DNA of 62,266 nucleotides from Flavonifractor sp. An306 (GCF_002159455.1 NZ_NFIQ01000013.1:1-62266); one strand, 5' to 3'; positions 24,639 to 33,540 are shown, numbered from the stretch's first letter. Notes: generated by a model from the sequence alone, not told the origin. Made by a program: numbers and translations.

Positions 24639-26207
24639 ATGTTGGAATCCAAGCTGAATCTTGATTTTAAGCTGGTGGAGCAGGCCCGGGCACACGCCTC
24701 CCGGGTGGCTGACGACACCCAGCGTTTCATCGACGGCTGCACCACCGTGGCCGTGGAGCGCACCATCTGCCGTCTGCTGGGCATCGACGGTGTGGACGCC
24801 GGCGAAGTGCCCCTGCCCAACGTGGTGGTGGAGCACCTGCTGGAAAAGGGCGGCCTGCCCCAGGGCGCTGCCTTCTGGATCGGCAACGCCATGGTGGAGA
24901 CCGGCAAGAACCCCCAGGCCATTGCCGAGGACGTGGCCAACGGTGCGCTGGACCTGACCGCCGTTCCCGCCCACGGCGAGGCGGAGATCCACGCCGCTCT
25001 GGCTCCCATCGTGGAGGAGAGCCTGGCCAAGATCCGCGCCCGCCGCAAGCGCCGCGAGGACTTCATCGCCTCCCACGGCGGCGAGAAGCAGGGGCCCTGG
25101 ATCTACCTGATCGTGGCCACCGGCAACATCTATGAGGACGTGGTGCAGGCCACCGCCGCCGCCCGCCAGGGCGCCGACGTCATCGCCGTCATCCGCACCA
25201 CCGGCCAGTCCCTGCTGGACTACGTGCCCTATGGCGCCACCACCGAGGGCTTCGGCGGCACCTACGCCACCCAGGAGAACTTCCGCCTGATGCGTGAGGC
25301 CATGGACAAGGTGGGCGAGGAGCTGGGCCGCTACATCCGGGTGTGTAACTACTGCTCCGGCCTGTGTATGCCCGAGATCGCCGCCATGGGCGCCTTCGAG
25401 GGCCTGGACGTGATGCTCAACGACGCTCTGTACGGCATCCTGTTCCGGGACATCAACATGCAGCGCACCCTCATCGACCAGTCCTTCTCCCGGGCCATCA
25501 ACGCCTACGCCGGCGTGGTGATCAACACCGGCGAGGACAACTACCTGACCACCGCCGACGCGGTGGAAGAGGCCCACACCGTGCTGGCCTCCCAGTTCCT
25601 CAACGAGGCCTTCGCCCTCCGGGCCGGCCTGCCCGAGGAGCAGATGGGTCTGGGCCACGCCTTTGAGATTGACCCCGACGTGGAGAACGGCTTCCTGTAC
25701 GAGCTGGCCCAGGCCGAAATGGCCCGGGAGATCTTCCCCAATGCCCCGCTGAAGTACATGCCTCCCACGAAGTTCATGACCGGCAACATCTTCCGCGGCC
25801 AGGTGCAGGACGCCCTGTTCAACATGGTGACCATCCTGACCAACCAGAAGATCCACCTGCTGGGCATGATGACCGAGGCCATTCACACCCCCTTCCTGTC
25901 CGACCGTTTCCTGGCCATCCAGAACGCTCAGTACATCTTCCGCACCATGCACGACCTGGGCAGCGAGATTGTATTTAAGGAAGGCGGCATCATGCAGAAC
26001 CGTGCGGCCGACGTGCTGCACAAGGCCACCGACCTGCTGGGCCAGATCGAGCAGCTGGGTATTTTCGAGACCCTGGAGCGGGGCATTTTCGCCGACATCA
26101 AGCGGCCCCGGGACGGCGGCAAGGGCCTGGAAGGCGTCGTAAGCAAGGCGCCCGGGTATTTCAACCCCTTCCTTGAGCCCATGATGAAAGGGGGTGCCGG
26201 CAAATGA
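24639..26207 (+). CDS. kamD: D-lysine 5,6-aminomutase alpha subunit
   Basis: The 522-residue large subunit of the adenosylcobalamin- and PLP-dependent aminomutase that moves the terminal amino group of beta-lysine (or D-lysine) to carbon 5. Length and sequence (e.g. VATGNIYEDVVQATAAARQGADVI-type barrel segments, shown here in part) match KamD across clostridia. The ATG is preceded by GGAAGTG. It overlaps kamE by 4 bases (ATGA), as expected for subunits made in equal amount. Confidence 0.96.
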   Translation: MLESKLNLDFKLVEQARAHASRVADDTQRFIDGCTTVAVERTICRLLGIDGVDAGEVPLPNVVVEHLLEKGGLPQGAAFWIGNAMVETGKNPQAIAEDVANGALDLTAVPAHGEAEIHAALAPIVEESLAKIRARRKRREDFIASHGGEKQGPWIYLIVATGNIYEDVVQATAAARQGADVIAVIRTTGQSLLDYVPYGATTEGFGGTYATQENFRLMREAMDKVGEELGRYIRVCNYCSGLCMPEIAAMGAFEGLDVMLNDALYGILFRDINMQRTLIDQSFSRAINAYAGVVINTGEDNYLTTADAVEEAHTVLASQFLNEAFALRAGLPEEQMGLGHAFEIDPDVENGFLYELAQAEMAREIFPNAPLKYMPPTKFMTGNIFRGQVQDALFNMVTILTNQKIHLLGMMTEAIHTPFLSDRFLAIQNAQYIFRTMHDLGSEIVFKEGGIMQNRAADVLHKATDLLGQIEQLGIFETLERGIFADIKRPRDGGKGLEGVVSKAPGYFNPFLEPMMKGGAGK

Positions 26208-26992
26208 GTTCCGGACTGTATCAGATTCGTGACAAAGATCTGGACACCACTCTGGATCTGACCCGGCTGAAACCCTATGGCGACACCATGAACGACGGCA
26301 AGGTGCAGCTCTCCTTCACCCTGCCCGTCAAGGACGACGACAAGGGCGCCGCCGCCGCCGTGCTGGTGGCCCAGAAGATGGGCCTGGCCGACCCCAACGT
26401 GGCGCTGCGGCAGAAGCTGGACGAGGCCTTCACCTTCTATGTGGTGTACGGCTCTCTGACCCACTCTATCAACTACAATGAGATCGTGGTGCAGACTGTG
26501 GCTGACGAGGCCATGGACATGCACGAGACCGACGAGTTCCTGAAGGAGCGGCTGGGCCGCAAGCTGGTGGTGGTGGGCGCCTCCACCGGCACCGACGCCC
26601 ACACCGTGGGTATCGACGCCATCATGAACCGGAAGGGCTTCGCCGGCCACTACGGCCTGGAGCGCTACGAGATGATCGAGGCCTACAACCTGGGCTCCCA
26701 GGTGCCCAACGAGGAGTTCCTCAAGAAGGCCGCCGAGGTCAACGCCGACGTGCTGCTGGTCTCCCAGACCGTCACCCAGAAGGACGTGCACATCCAGAAC
26801 CTGACCGAGCTCATCGAGCTGGCCGAGGCTGAGGGCGTCCGCGAGAAGTACATCTTCTGCTGCGGCGGCGCCCGCATCACCCACGCTCTGGCCAAGGAGC
26901 TGGGCTATGACGCCGGCTTTGGCGCCGGCACCTACGCCGACGACGTGGCCACCTTCTGCGCCAAGGAAATGGTGCGCCGTCTGGGCAAATAA
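26204..26992 (+). CDS. kamE: D-lysine 5,6-aminomutase beta subunit (B12-binding)
   Basis: The 262-residue small subunit. The cobalamin motif Asp131-x-His133-x-x-Gly136 (TDAHTVGID) is intact, and Lys144 (IMNRK) is at the position of the PLP lysine known from the C. sticklandii enzyme. With KamD it converts beta-lysine to 3,5-diaminohexanoate, the substrate of Kdd. It ends the operon; the later genes of the route (3-aminobutyryl-CoA ammonia lyase, CoA transferase) are not in the window. Confidence 0.97.
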   Translation: MSSGLYQIRDKDLDTTLDLTRLKPYGDTMNDGKVQLSFTLPVKDDDKGAAAAVLVAQKMGLADPNVALRQKLDEAFTFYVVYGSLTHSINYNEIVVQTVADEAMDMHETDEFLKERLGRKLVVVGASTGTDAHTVGIDAIMNRKGFAGHYGLERYEMIEAYNLGSQVPNEEFLKKAAEVNADVLLVSQTVTQKDVHIQNLTELIELAEAEGVREKYIFCCGGARITHALAKELGYDAGFGAGTYADDVATFCAKEMVRRLGK

Positions 26993-27032
26993 ATTTTGTT
27001 TCTCCTCTCTTTTCCCCTCTTTTCTCTGCAAA

Positions 27033-27065
27033 GGACGGCGGGGCCCCATCGGGGCCCCGCCGTCC
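27033..27065. terminator. Terminator of the lysine operon
   Basis: A 15-bp perfect stem GGACGGCGGGGCCCC with loop ATC, followed by TGCATTTTGTTT. It lies between convergent genes. Confidence 0.92.
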
Positions 27066-27079
27066 TGCATTTTGTTTGA

Positions 27080-29182
27080 TTACATCTCTTCCAGATAGTC
27101 CGCCAGCGCCGCCAGATAGAAGGTGGCGTCCATGCGGGTGATGGGTGTATCAGGCAGATAGAGGTCTTCCCGCACGCCGGTGGCGGGCAGGATCTCCTCG
27201 GCCAGGCAGAACTCCACTGCCGGCCGGGCCCAGGCGGAAATGGCCGGCGCATCCAGCAGTTCATCCACCTTCGAGGTCTGGGGAGCCTCCACGCCCAGAG
27301 AACGGACATAGTTGTAAATCATTACCGCGGCCTGCTCCCGGGTCACCAAGGTCAGGGGCAGGAAATTGCCCCGGCCGTCGCCGCTGACCACGCCGGTCTC
27401 CGCCGCCCAGACGACGGCGTTGCTGCGCTCCACGTCGATAAAGGCCATGTTGGCGCCGGGCTGGGGCCGGCCGGCCAGCTCATAGAGCATTTCTACAAAC
27501 TCCAGTCGGGTGAGGGAGGCGTTGTACGCCCCGGCGTAAACCGACCAAGTGCTGGACTGGATATGCGTCAGCGTTTGGTTCTCACTGGTGGCGTTTCTGG
27601 CATAGGCCGCCAGCAGCGCGGCGGCGCTGCCGCCCTGGCTGGCATAGTCCTTGTCCGCCGCCGCCGACCAGGTGACGGTACATGCCGGGAACTCCGGGTC
27701 GCGGAGCCGGGCGGCGGATACCGCCACGGTAAAGACCTGCTCGTCCTGCACCGGAAAGCCGTCCGCCGTGAAGAAATTCACCCGTTTCCCCGGCTCGCTG
27801 CCCAGGTAGAGCTCATAGTTCATCCCATACAGGAAATCAGCCTCCGCTCCACCGGCGGGCTGGCCCGCATCGGTGACGGTATACCACTGGGCACAGGTAT
27901 CCAGCCATTGGCGCAGCTGGGCGCCGGTGAGCTCCACCGTCACCACCGGGCTGGGATCGGGAAGAAGCTTGGCACAGTCCCCGAGAGTCAGGGCGGCGGT
28001 GCTGCTTTTTTTCTCAAACAGGGCGGCAGGGGTCACCTCCCCAAAGGAGGCGGGAGAGAGCAGCACAGCGTCCGCGCCGGTGGCCCACAGCAGGGCCTCC
28101 CCCACCAAATCGCCGGTATCGGTCTGCCGGGCGGCCGCCTGGCTGCCGTCCCAGTCGCCCGACAGGGTTGCCACTCGCTGGCCGGCCGCCTGTTCCGCCG
28201 CGGCATAGGAGGGCGCCACCAGCTGGGCCAGCGCCTCGTCCTCCTCATAGTCCTCCAGACGCAACAGGGCGCTTTCCCCCAAAACGGGGTTCCCCTCCTC
28301 ATCCATGGTGACCAGGGTGCGGGTCAGGGCGGTGCCTCCACCGCAGATATAGGAGACCGGTTCCCCCTCTTTGTTTGGAAGGCTGTCCGCCTGGGCGGCG
28401 GTCCCGCTGCCCACCAGCAGATCAATGCCGGTGGTCTCCGCCGCAAACTGGGTCAGGGTATCCCGGTCAGCCTGGCACACCACCACCGTCAGGTCGCAGT
28501 CCTCCTCCAGCTCTTCCTGCCAGTATTCCCACTCCCAGGTATAGGTCTTGGCCTTGTTGGCCGGGTGGACAAAGGACACATCCCCATACAGCCGCTGGGG
28601 CAGCTGTTGGGCAATTTCCATCCCGCTCAGCCCCAGTACGCCCACCCGGACCTGGGTATCTCCCAGCGGCAGGGCATACACCTGATAATGGGCAATCAGA
28701 TTTTCCTCGCCCGCTCCGTCCCGCAGGTTGGCCGACAGCACATCCACCGGCGTACCGTCGCCCTGTGTATCCTCCAGGGTCCGGAACAGCTGGCTCCGGT
28801 AGCCGCTGCCCAGCCGGAACTCCTCCACGCCGGGCACCAGGGCGTCATAGCCCACAGCCCGGAGGACCTGGGCCACCGCCTGACCGTTCTCGCCAGTCAG
28901 GCCGGTATATACCGCGTTGCCGCTGTCCAGCAGCAGCGCGCCGTCCATCTCCTCCCGCTCCCCGGCCATGGCGGCGGATACCTTTAAATAGGAGCTGGTC
29001 TCGCTCTGTCCGGTCAGGGGATCCTTGCTGTATATGCTGCCGCGCATCTCGCCCGTGGTATAAATGGCGGCCACAGACGGCGTCTCCTCCGGCTCAGCCG
29101 CCAGAGCGGCGGCGCCGGGCAGCAGGGCGGCTGCCAGCAGCAGGGCAAAGGCCCGGACCACAACGCTCCGTTTATCAGCCAT
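27080..29182 (-). CDS. Secreted 5'-nucleotidase-like protein with SLH repeats, metal ligands lost
   Basis: About 700 residues: signal peptide (to about residue 29, ALAAEPEE), a two-domain UshA/5'-nucleotidase-type body (about 35-510), then SLH repeats at the C-terminus for cell-wall anchoring (SLTRLEFVEMLYELAGRPQPG, FLPLTLVTREQAAVMIYNY, PDTPITRMDATFYLAALADY). In active enzymes the N-terminal domain has NDxHG, GDxxQG, GNHEFD and GGHxH. Here these places read TTGEMRG, LLDSGNAVYTG, PGVEEFRLG and VGSGTAAQ, so the two-metal centre is gone. A binding or structural role is therefore more likely than hydrolysis. Start at ATG 29182 behind AAGAGGCG. Confidence 0.83.
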   Translation of the reverse strand: MADKRSVVVRAFALLLAAALLPGAAALAAEPEETPSVAAIYTTGEMRGSIYSKDPLTGQSETSSYLKVSAAMAGEREEMDGALLLDSGNAVYTGLTGENGQAVAQVLRAVGYDALVPGVEEFRLGSGYRSQLFRTLEDTQGDGTPVDVLSANLRDGAGEENLIAHYQVYALPLGDTQVRVGVLGLSGMEIAQQLPQRLYGDVSFVHPANKAKTYTWEWEYWQEELEEDCDLTVVVCQADRDTLTQFAAETTGIDLLVGSGTAAQADSLPNKEGEPVSYICGGGTALTRTLVTMDEEGNPVLGESALLRLEDYEEDEALAQLVAPSYAAAEQAAGQRVATLSGDWDGSQAAARQTDTGDLVGEALLWATGADAVLLSPASFGEVTPAALFEKKSSTAALTLGDCAKLLPDPSPVVTVELTGAQLRQWLDTCAQWYTVTDAGQPAGGAEADFLYGMNYELYLGSEPGKRVNFFTADGFPVQDEQVFTVAVSAARLRDPEFPACTVTWSAAADKDYASQGGSAAALLAAYARNATSENQTLTHIQSSTWSVYAGAYNASLTRLEFVEMLYELAGRPQPGANMAFIDVERSNAVVWAAETGVVSGDGRGNFLPLTLVTREQAAVMIYNYVRSLGVEAPQTSKVDELLDAPAISAWARPAVEFCLAEEILPATGVREDLYLPDTPITRMDATFYLAALADYLEEM

Positions 29183-29347
29183 AGCAATCGCCTCTTTTCC
29201 ATATAAAAGGTTGCGCTTCCCCGCCAGGATCCCGGCAAGGGCTGCGTATTTTTTGACAGTTTCATTATAAGGTTGGAATCTGAGGGATGCAATGGCATCC
29301 GGTCGAATGTAAAGAAAAAGAAATATTGTTACGTAAATATGGCAAAA

Positions 29348-29379
29348 CCCCCGTGGGACAAGTCCCACGGGGGAAAAAA
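29348..29379 (-). terminator. Terminator of psuG
   Basis: CCCCCGTGGGA, loop CAAG, TCCCACGGGGG, with six T following on the minus strand. It lies in the gap between the SLH-protein gene and psuG. Confidence 0.93.
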
Positions 29380-29390
29380 GTCGATCTGTC

Positions 29391-30314
29391 TCAGCCCAGC
29401 TTGCACAGGGCGGCGGCGGTCCGGGCGGCCAGGCGGGCGTTGTTGAACACCAGCTGAATGTTGGAATCCAGGCTGTCTCCGCCGGTGAGCTCCTTCACCT
29501 TGGCCAGCAGGAAGGGGGTGGTGGCCTTGCCGTGGATGCCCTGGGCGTTGGCCTGGGCAATGGCCTCGTCAATGGCGCGGTTGATCACGTCGTGGTCCAT
29601 GGCGAACTCCTCGGGAATGGGGTTGGTCACCAGCATACCGCCCGTGAGTCCCAGCTGCCGGGACACGTGGAAGGCCTCCGCCAGCTCCTCGGGGGTGTCC
29701 ATACGGTAGTCCACCTCAAAGCCGCTCTTGCGGGTGTAGAAGGCGGGCAGCTCCTTGGTGCCGTAGCCCAGCACGGGCACGCCGTGGGTCTCCAGGTACT
29801 CCAGGGTCAGGCCCAGGTCCAGGATGGACTTGGCTCCGGCACATACCACCATCACCGGGGTGGAGGCCAGCTCCTCCAGGTCGGCGGAGATATCCATGGT
29901 GGTCTCGGCTCCCCGGTGGACGCCGCCGATGCCGCCGGTGGCGAAGATCTGGATGCCCGCCATGTGAGCGATCATCATGGTGGTGGTGACGGTGGTGGCC
30001 CCGTCGGCCTTCCGGGCCACCAGCACCGCCAGGTCCCGGCGGCTGGCCTTGGTCACGTCCTGACCCTTTTTGCCCAGATACTCGATCTCCTCATGGGACA
30101 GGCCGGCCTTCAGACGGCCCCCCAGGATGGCGATGGTGGCGGGCACCGCGCCGCAGTCCCGGATGATCTGCTCCACCTTCAAAGCGGTCTCCACGTTCTG
30201 GGGATAGGGCATGCCGTGGGAGATGATGGTGGACTCCAGGGCCACCACGGGCTTGCCCTCGGCCACGGCGGCAGCTACTTCGGGGGCTACGTCCAGATAC
30301 TGATTCAGATTCAT
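29391..30314 (-). CDS. psuG: Pseudouridine-5'-phosphate glycosidase
   Basis: A 307-residue PsuG enzyme that splits pseudouridine 5'-phosphate into uracil and ribose 5-phosphate. Family segments are clear: VALESTIISHGMPYPQN, LKAGLSHEEIEYL, TTTTMMIAHMAGIQIFATGGIGGVHRG and NPIPEEFAM. The ATG at 30314 was chosen for GGAGGGAATCAAG; two upstream in-frame ATGs lack sites. It follows psuK by 23 bp, so kinase and glycosidase are made together for salvage of pseudouridine from RNA turnover or host nucleosides. Confidence 0.96.
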   Translation of the reverse strand: MNLNQYLDVAPEVAAAVAEGKPVVALESTIISHGMPYPQNVETALKVEQIIRDCGAVPATIAILGGRLKAGLSHEEIEYLGKKGQDVTKASRRDLAVLVARKADGATTVTTTMMIAHMAGIQIFATGGIGGVHRGAETTMDISADLEELASTPVMVVCAGAKSILDLGLTLEYLETHGVPVLGYGTKELPAFYTRKSGFEVDYRMDTPEELAEAFHVSRQLGLTGGMLVTNPIPEEFAMDHDVINRAIDEAIAQANAQGIHGKATTPFLLAKVKELTGGDSLDSNIQLVFNNARLAARTAAALCKLG

Positions 30315-30337
30315 CTTGATTCCCTCCATACTTATAA

Positions 30338-31420
30338 TCACAGTTGTTCCGCCCGGGCCTTCAGGCTTCGGGCGCTCATATCAGGGTTAATGGTCTCGCC
30401 GCTCTCCATGGCGATGGCCCCGGCGGCCATGGCCGCCCGGGCGGTGCCCTCCAGGCCGGTGCCCTCCAGATAGGCCCAGGTGATAGCCGCCATGGCAGCG
30501 TCCCCGCAGCCGGTGGTGTTCACCATCCTGCCCGGGCAGCAGGGCAGGTGGAGCCGCTGCTGGTGGTCGGCGGCGTACACCCCGTCGCCCCCCAGGCTGA
30601 CGAACACCCGCCGCAGGCCGGTGTCCAGCAGGGCGTCCACCGCCCGGTCCAGGCTTTCCTGATCCGTGATGGACACGCCGGACAACAGCTCGGCCTCCAG
30701 CCGGTTGGGCTTGAGGGTGTGGAGCCTGCCCAGCACCGGCCGCAGCTTCTCCGCCTTGGCGGTGGACACCGGATCGGCAAAGATGGGCAGCTTCACATTC
30801 TCCGCCAGCCAGGCGATGGACTCCGGCGGGATATTGGTATCCACCACGATCACCTGGGCGTTCTGCAGCAGACGGGCCCGGCCCGCCAGAAAGGCGGGGG
30901 TCACATGGTCGTAGATCTCCATGTCGCTGACGGCCAGGGCCATGTCCCCCTGCTCGTCGGCAATGAACAGATAGGTGGAGGTGGCCGCCCCCGGCACCGT
31001 CAGACACTGGCTGATGTCGATGCCCAGCTCTCCGCAGCTGGCGGCGATGCGCTGGGCGTTCATATCGTCCCCGAAGGCGGTGAGCAGCCGCACGTCCACC
31101 CCCAGCAGGGCCAGGTTGTGGGCGATGTTCCGCCCCACGCCCCCCAGGCTCATGCGGACCTGGCCGGGGTTGGAGTCAGCGGGCACCAGGGCCTTGTGAG
31201 ACCGGCCGCCGATGTCCATATTCACGCCCCCCACCACCACGGCGTATGGGGCGGTGCGGACGATATATCCCTTCCCGGCGATGTGGCCCTGCTTCATCAG
31301 GTTGGAGATATGGACCGCCGCCGAGGAGCGGGTGATCCCCGCCTTGTCCGCCAGCTCCTGCTGGGAGATCAGCGGATTTTCCTCAATCCACTTGAGGATC
31401 TGCCGTTCCCGCTGGGTCAT
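30338..31420 (-). CDS. psuK: PfkB-family pseudouridine kinase with N-terminal winged HTH
   Basis: A 360-residue fusion: a winged helix-turn-helix at residues about 5-50 (QRERQILKWIEENPLISQQELADKAGITRSSAAVHISNLMKQG, quoted in part) followed by a PfkB sugar kinase (GGVNMDIGG at the start, catalytic segment NTTGCGDAAMAAI near the end). With psuG behind it, phosphorylation of pseudouridine is the likely reaction. The HTH domain suggests it also senses its substrate and binds DNA, as in other YeiI/YeiC-type kinases. Start behind TAGGAGGCGATGCC. Confidence 0.9.
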   Translation of the reverse strand: MTQRERQILKWIEENPLISQQELADKAGITRSSAAVHISNLMKQGHIAGKGYIVRTAPYAVVVGGVNMDIGGRSHKALVPADSNPGQVRMSLGGVGRNIAHNLALLGVDVRLLTAFGDDMNAQRIAASCGELGIDISQCLTVPGAATSTYLFIADEQGDMALAVSDMEIYDHVTPAFLAGRARLLQNAQVIVVDTNIPPESIAWLAENVKLPIFADPVSTAKAEKLRPVLGRLHTLKPNRLEAELLSGVSITDQESLDRAVDALLDTGLRRVFVSLGGDGVYAADHQQRLHLPCCPGRMVNTTGCGDAAMAAITWAYLEGTGLEGTARAAMAAGAIAMESGETINPDMSARSLKARAEQL

Positions 31421-31453
31421 GGCATCGCCTCCTAAACATTTATCTATATACTA

Positions 31454-31482
31454 ATCATATGCTTATTACACAGTCTTGTCAA
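31454..31482 (-). promoter_or_regulatory. Promoter of psuK-psuG
   Basis: Minus-strand TTGACA (31482-31477), 17 bases, TATGAT (31459-31454). About 33 bases before the psuK start codon. Confidence 0.83.
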
Positions 31483-31543
31483 CCCCCTTTGGGAACTTTC
31501 TAGAAACGATTTCGTCCAAAAAAGAAAAAAGGAGGGACTGACC

Positions 31544-32305
31544 ATGAAAAAAACCGCATTGCCGCTCGTCGCCCTTTGTCTTGCCCTGCTGGCCGGGTGC
31601 GGCCCGGCGGACGGAGCCGCCCTGCCGTCGGAGAGCCCGGCGGACACATCCGCAGTCCTGGTGGACGGGGCCCCCTGGTTTGCCACCTTCCGGGTGGTGG
31701 CGGGTGCGGAGACCGGGGAGCTGGTGCTGGCGGCCAACGACGGGACCTCCGGTGAGGTCTACGTCCTGAATACCGAAGGCGTTTCTCTGGACCGCCCAGT
31801 GGAAAACGGGGAGCTGATCAACGTCTATTACGAGGCGGTGATGGAGTCCTTCCCCTGTCAGTTTTCCAACGTCACTGCGGTGGAGCACACCGAGACGGAG
31901 CGGGACGACCGCTGCGGGCTCTATCTCCAGGTGCTCTCCCACCTGTGGGAGGTGGACCCCGGCCTGAACACCAATCTGGAGGAGCTGGCGGTGGATCTCT
32001 CGGAGCTCACCGACCTGAGCGAGAGCGAAAAGGCCGCCGTGACCTGGGCCTTTGGCAATGCCCACGGCCTGATGCCCATGACCGGCACCTGGGAGGAGCT
32101 GGTGGAGGAGGGCTACATCGACGGGGAAAACCTGAGCTGGAACGGCAACGGCTGTCTGTTCACCCTGTCCGGCTCCGCCGACGGCACCTTCCAGGCGGAC
32201 AAGTGGGCCTCCGGTCTGGGGGCGTACGCCTTCGGCGACTGTACCGCCAAAATGGGGAAGGACGGCAGCTGGAGCTACACCATAGGCTACGAGGCTATTT
32301 CATGA
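31544..32305 (+). CDS. Putative lipoprotein of unknown function
   Basis: A 253-residue protein with a lipobox: KKTALPLVALCLALLAGC, acylation expected at Cys19. The mature part begins with a Ser/Ala/Pro linker, then a small beta-rich domain (TGELVLAANDGTSGEVYVL) and a second part of mixed helices. No motif is recognised. Start at ATG 31544 behind AAAGGAGGGACTGACC. It runs divergently from psuK and directly ahead of the twin-operator promoter region of the next gene, with no terminator between them. Confidence 0.78.
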   Translation: MKKTALPLVALCLALLAGCGPADGAALPSESPADTSAVLVDGAPWFATFRVVAGAETGELVLAANDGTSGEVYVLNTEGVSLDRPVENGELINVYYEAVMESFPCQFSNVTAVEHTETERDDRCGLYLQVLSHLWEVDPGLNTNLEELAVDLSELTDLSESEKAAVTWAFGNAHGLMPMTGTWEELVEEGYIDGENLSWNGNGCLFTLSGSADGTFQADKWASGLGAYAFGDCTAKMGKDGSWSYTIGYEAIS

Positions 32306-32366
32306 TGTGATAAATTTCTCACATTTCCCTTGACACCCGGTTTCTGTTGTGATATATTCCTCACAT
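32306..32366 (+). promoter_or_regulatory. Twin operator TGTGA-N8-TCACA and promoter
   Basis: Two near-identical imperfect palindromes, TGTGATAAATTTCTCACAT (32306-32324) and TGTGATATATTCCTCACAT (32348-32366), are 42 bp apart (four helix turns). Between and over them lies a promoter TTGACA (32330-32335), 17 bases, TATATT (32353-32358), so the second site covers the -10 box. A regulator bound to both would block transcription. The small XRE protein encoded two genes on is the natural candidate. Confidence 0.8.
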
Positions 32367-32401
32367 AAGATACAAATATATCACAAAAGGAGCTGTGTCA
32401 T

Positions 32402-32809
32402 ATGTATCTGTCCAAGCGTATCTCCCTCACCCGCAACCGGCAGCTGGGCGCTCTGTGCTGGGCGCTGATCCTGTCCGCCGGCCTGTGCGCCCGTTTCTTC
32501 CCTGTCCGGGGTCTGCCCTTTCCCGTCCGGATAGCTGTCGCCGTGCTGCTGGGGGCGGCCGGCGTGGTGGTGGTCTGCACCACCCTGGGCCTGTTCACCG
32601 AGAAGGGGGATGAGCGCTCCGCCGAAAACGAGCGGCGCACCAACGCCGCCCTGTTTACCCTCTTTTTCCTGGCCATGGGGGCGGGGCTTTTCCTGCTCAA
32701 GGACGGGCGCACCGTTCTGATCGGCAAGGGCGAGCTGCTGGTGATTTTTTCCTCCGTGTGTCTGGCAAAGGATCTGCTCTTTCTGGCCTATGAGAGGTGG
32801 TCGGGCTGA
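32402..32809 (+). CDS. Small membrane protein with four helices
   Basis: A 135-residue integral membrane protein with about four helices and a charged central loop (TEKGDERSAENERR). Such proteins often precede a short XRE regulator in Bacillota, and here the XRE start codon overlaps its stop (TGATG). AAGGAGCTGTGTCAT lies ahead of the ATG. Family not recognised with confidence; a regulatory or transport role with the XRE partner is inference. Confidence 0.78.
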   Translation: MYLSKRISLTRNRQLGALCWALILSAGLCARFFPVRGLPFPVRIAVAVLLGAAGVVVVCTTLGLFTEKGDERSAENERRTNAALFTLFFLAMGAGLFLLKDGRTVLIGKGELLVIFSSVCLAKDLLFLAYERWSG

Positions 32810-33009
32810 TGCTGGAGACGAAGATCCGCGCCCTCCGCCAGGAGCGGGGGATGGACCAGAGCCAGCTGGCCGCATTGGTGGGGGTGCGGCGGGAGACCAT
32901 CAGCAGGCTGGAGAAGGGGCTGTACAACCCCTCCCTCAAGCTGGCCATGGACATCGCCCATGTATTTGGCCGCACCGTGGAGGAGGTTTTTACCTTCCGG
33001 GAGGAGTAA
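32809..33009 (+). CDS. Small XRE-family transcriptional regulator
   Basis: A 66-residue protein that is almost only a helix-turn-helix: LETKIRALRQERGMDQSQLA, then the recognition helix in VRRETISRLEKG, ending AHVFGRTVEEVFTF. This YozG-like class typically regulates its own operon with a small membrane partner. ATG 32809 overlaps the preceding stop; a GTG four codons earlier is directly on the ribosome site and is less likely. A strong terminator follows. Confidence 0.9.
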   Translation: MLETKIRALRQERGMDQSQLAALVGVRRETISRLEKGLYNPSLKLAMDIAHVFGRTVEEVFTFREE

Positions 33010-33030
33010 GCCTGACCATTTATCCACCCA

Positions 33031-33075
33031 AAGGGGCCGTCTGTCCGAAAACCGTGGACAGACGGCCCCTTTTTC
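33031..33075 (+). terminator. Terminator after the XRE gene
   Basis: AAGGGGCCGTCTGTCC with its perfect complement (33056-33071) and a T run to 33075. Confidence 0.95.
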
Positions 33076-33105
33076 GCTATATTGGGGGTGAAAGGAGGGG
33101 GCGGC

Positions 33106-33540
33106 ATGAAGGTAGATATCCACATTGAGCCGGGCTGTGGGGAAATCTCGGTGACCATCACCGCCCCCGCCCTCACCGACCAGGTCAAGGCCCTGGCCGT
33201 CCGGCTCCAGGGCGGCGGGGTGCTCACCGGCTGGCGGGGGGACGTGGCCGTTCCCCTGGGGGCGTCGGAGATCCTGCGCTGCTACGGGGAGGAGAAGGGG
33301 GTAAAGGTCCAGACCACCCAGGGGGTGTACGACCTGAAGGAGCGTCTGTACGAGCTGGAGAGCAAGCTGGACCGGCACACCTTTGTGCGCATCTCCCACT
33401 CCGAGTTGGTAAACCTGGAGAAGGTCACCGCCCTGGACCTGTCCCTCACCGGCACCATCCGCATGACCCTGGCGGAGGATACGGTGTGCTACGTCTCCCG
33501 GCGGTACGTGAAGAAGATCAAGGAGGCCCTGGGGCTTTGA
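33106..33540 (+). CDS. LytTR DNA-binding regulator
   Basis: A 144-residue protein: an N-terminal part of about 45 residues (KVDIHIEPGCGEISVTIT...) and a LytTR domain (VPLGASEILRCYGEEKGVKVQT, RISHSELVNLEKVTALD, VSRRYVKKIKEALG). This is the stand-alone LytTR form that is normally followed by a DUF3021 membrane protein, as here. LytTR regulators bind repeats near promoters of their own operon. Start at ATG 33106 behind AAAGGAGGGGGCGGC. Confidence 0.92.
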   Translation: MKVDIHIEPGCGEISVTITAPALTDQVKALAVRLQGGGVLTGWRGDVAVPLGASEILRCYGEEKGVKVQTTQGVYDLKERLYELESKLDRHTFVRISHSELVNLEKVTALDLSLTGTIRMTLAEDTVCYVSRRYVKKIKEALGL

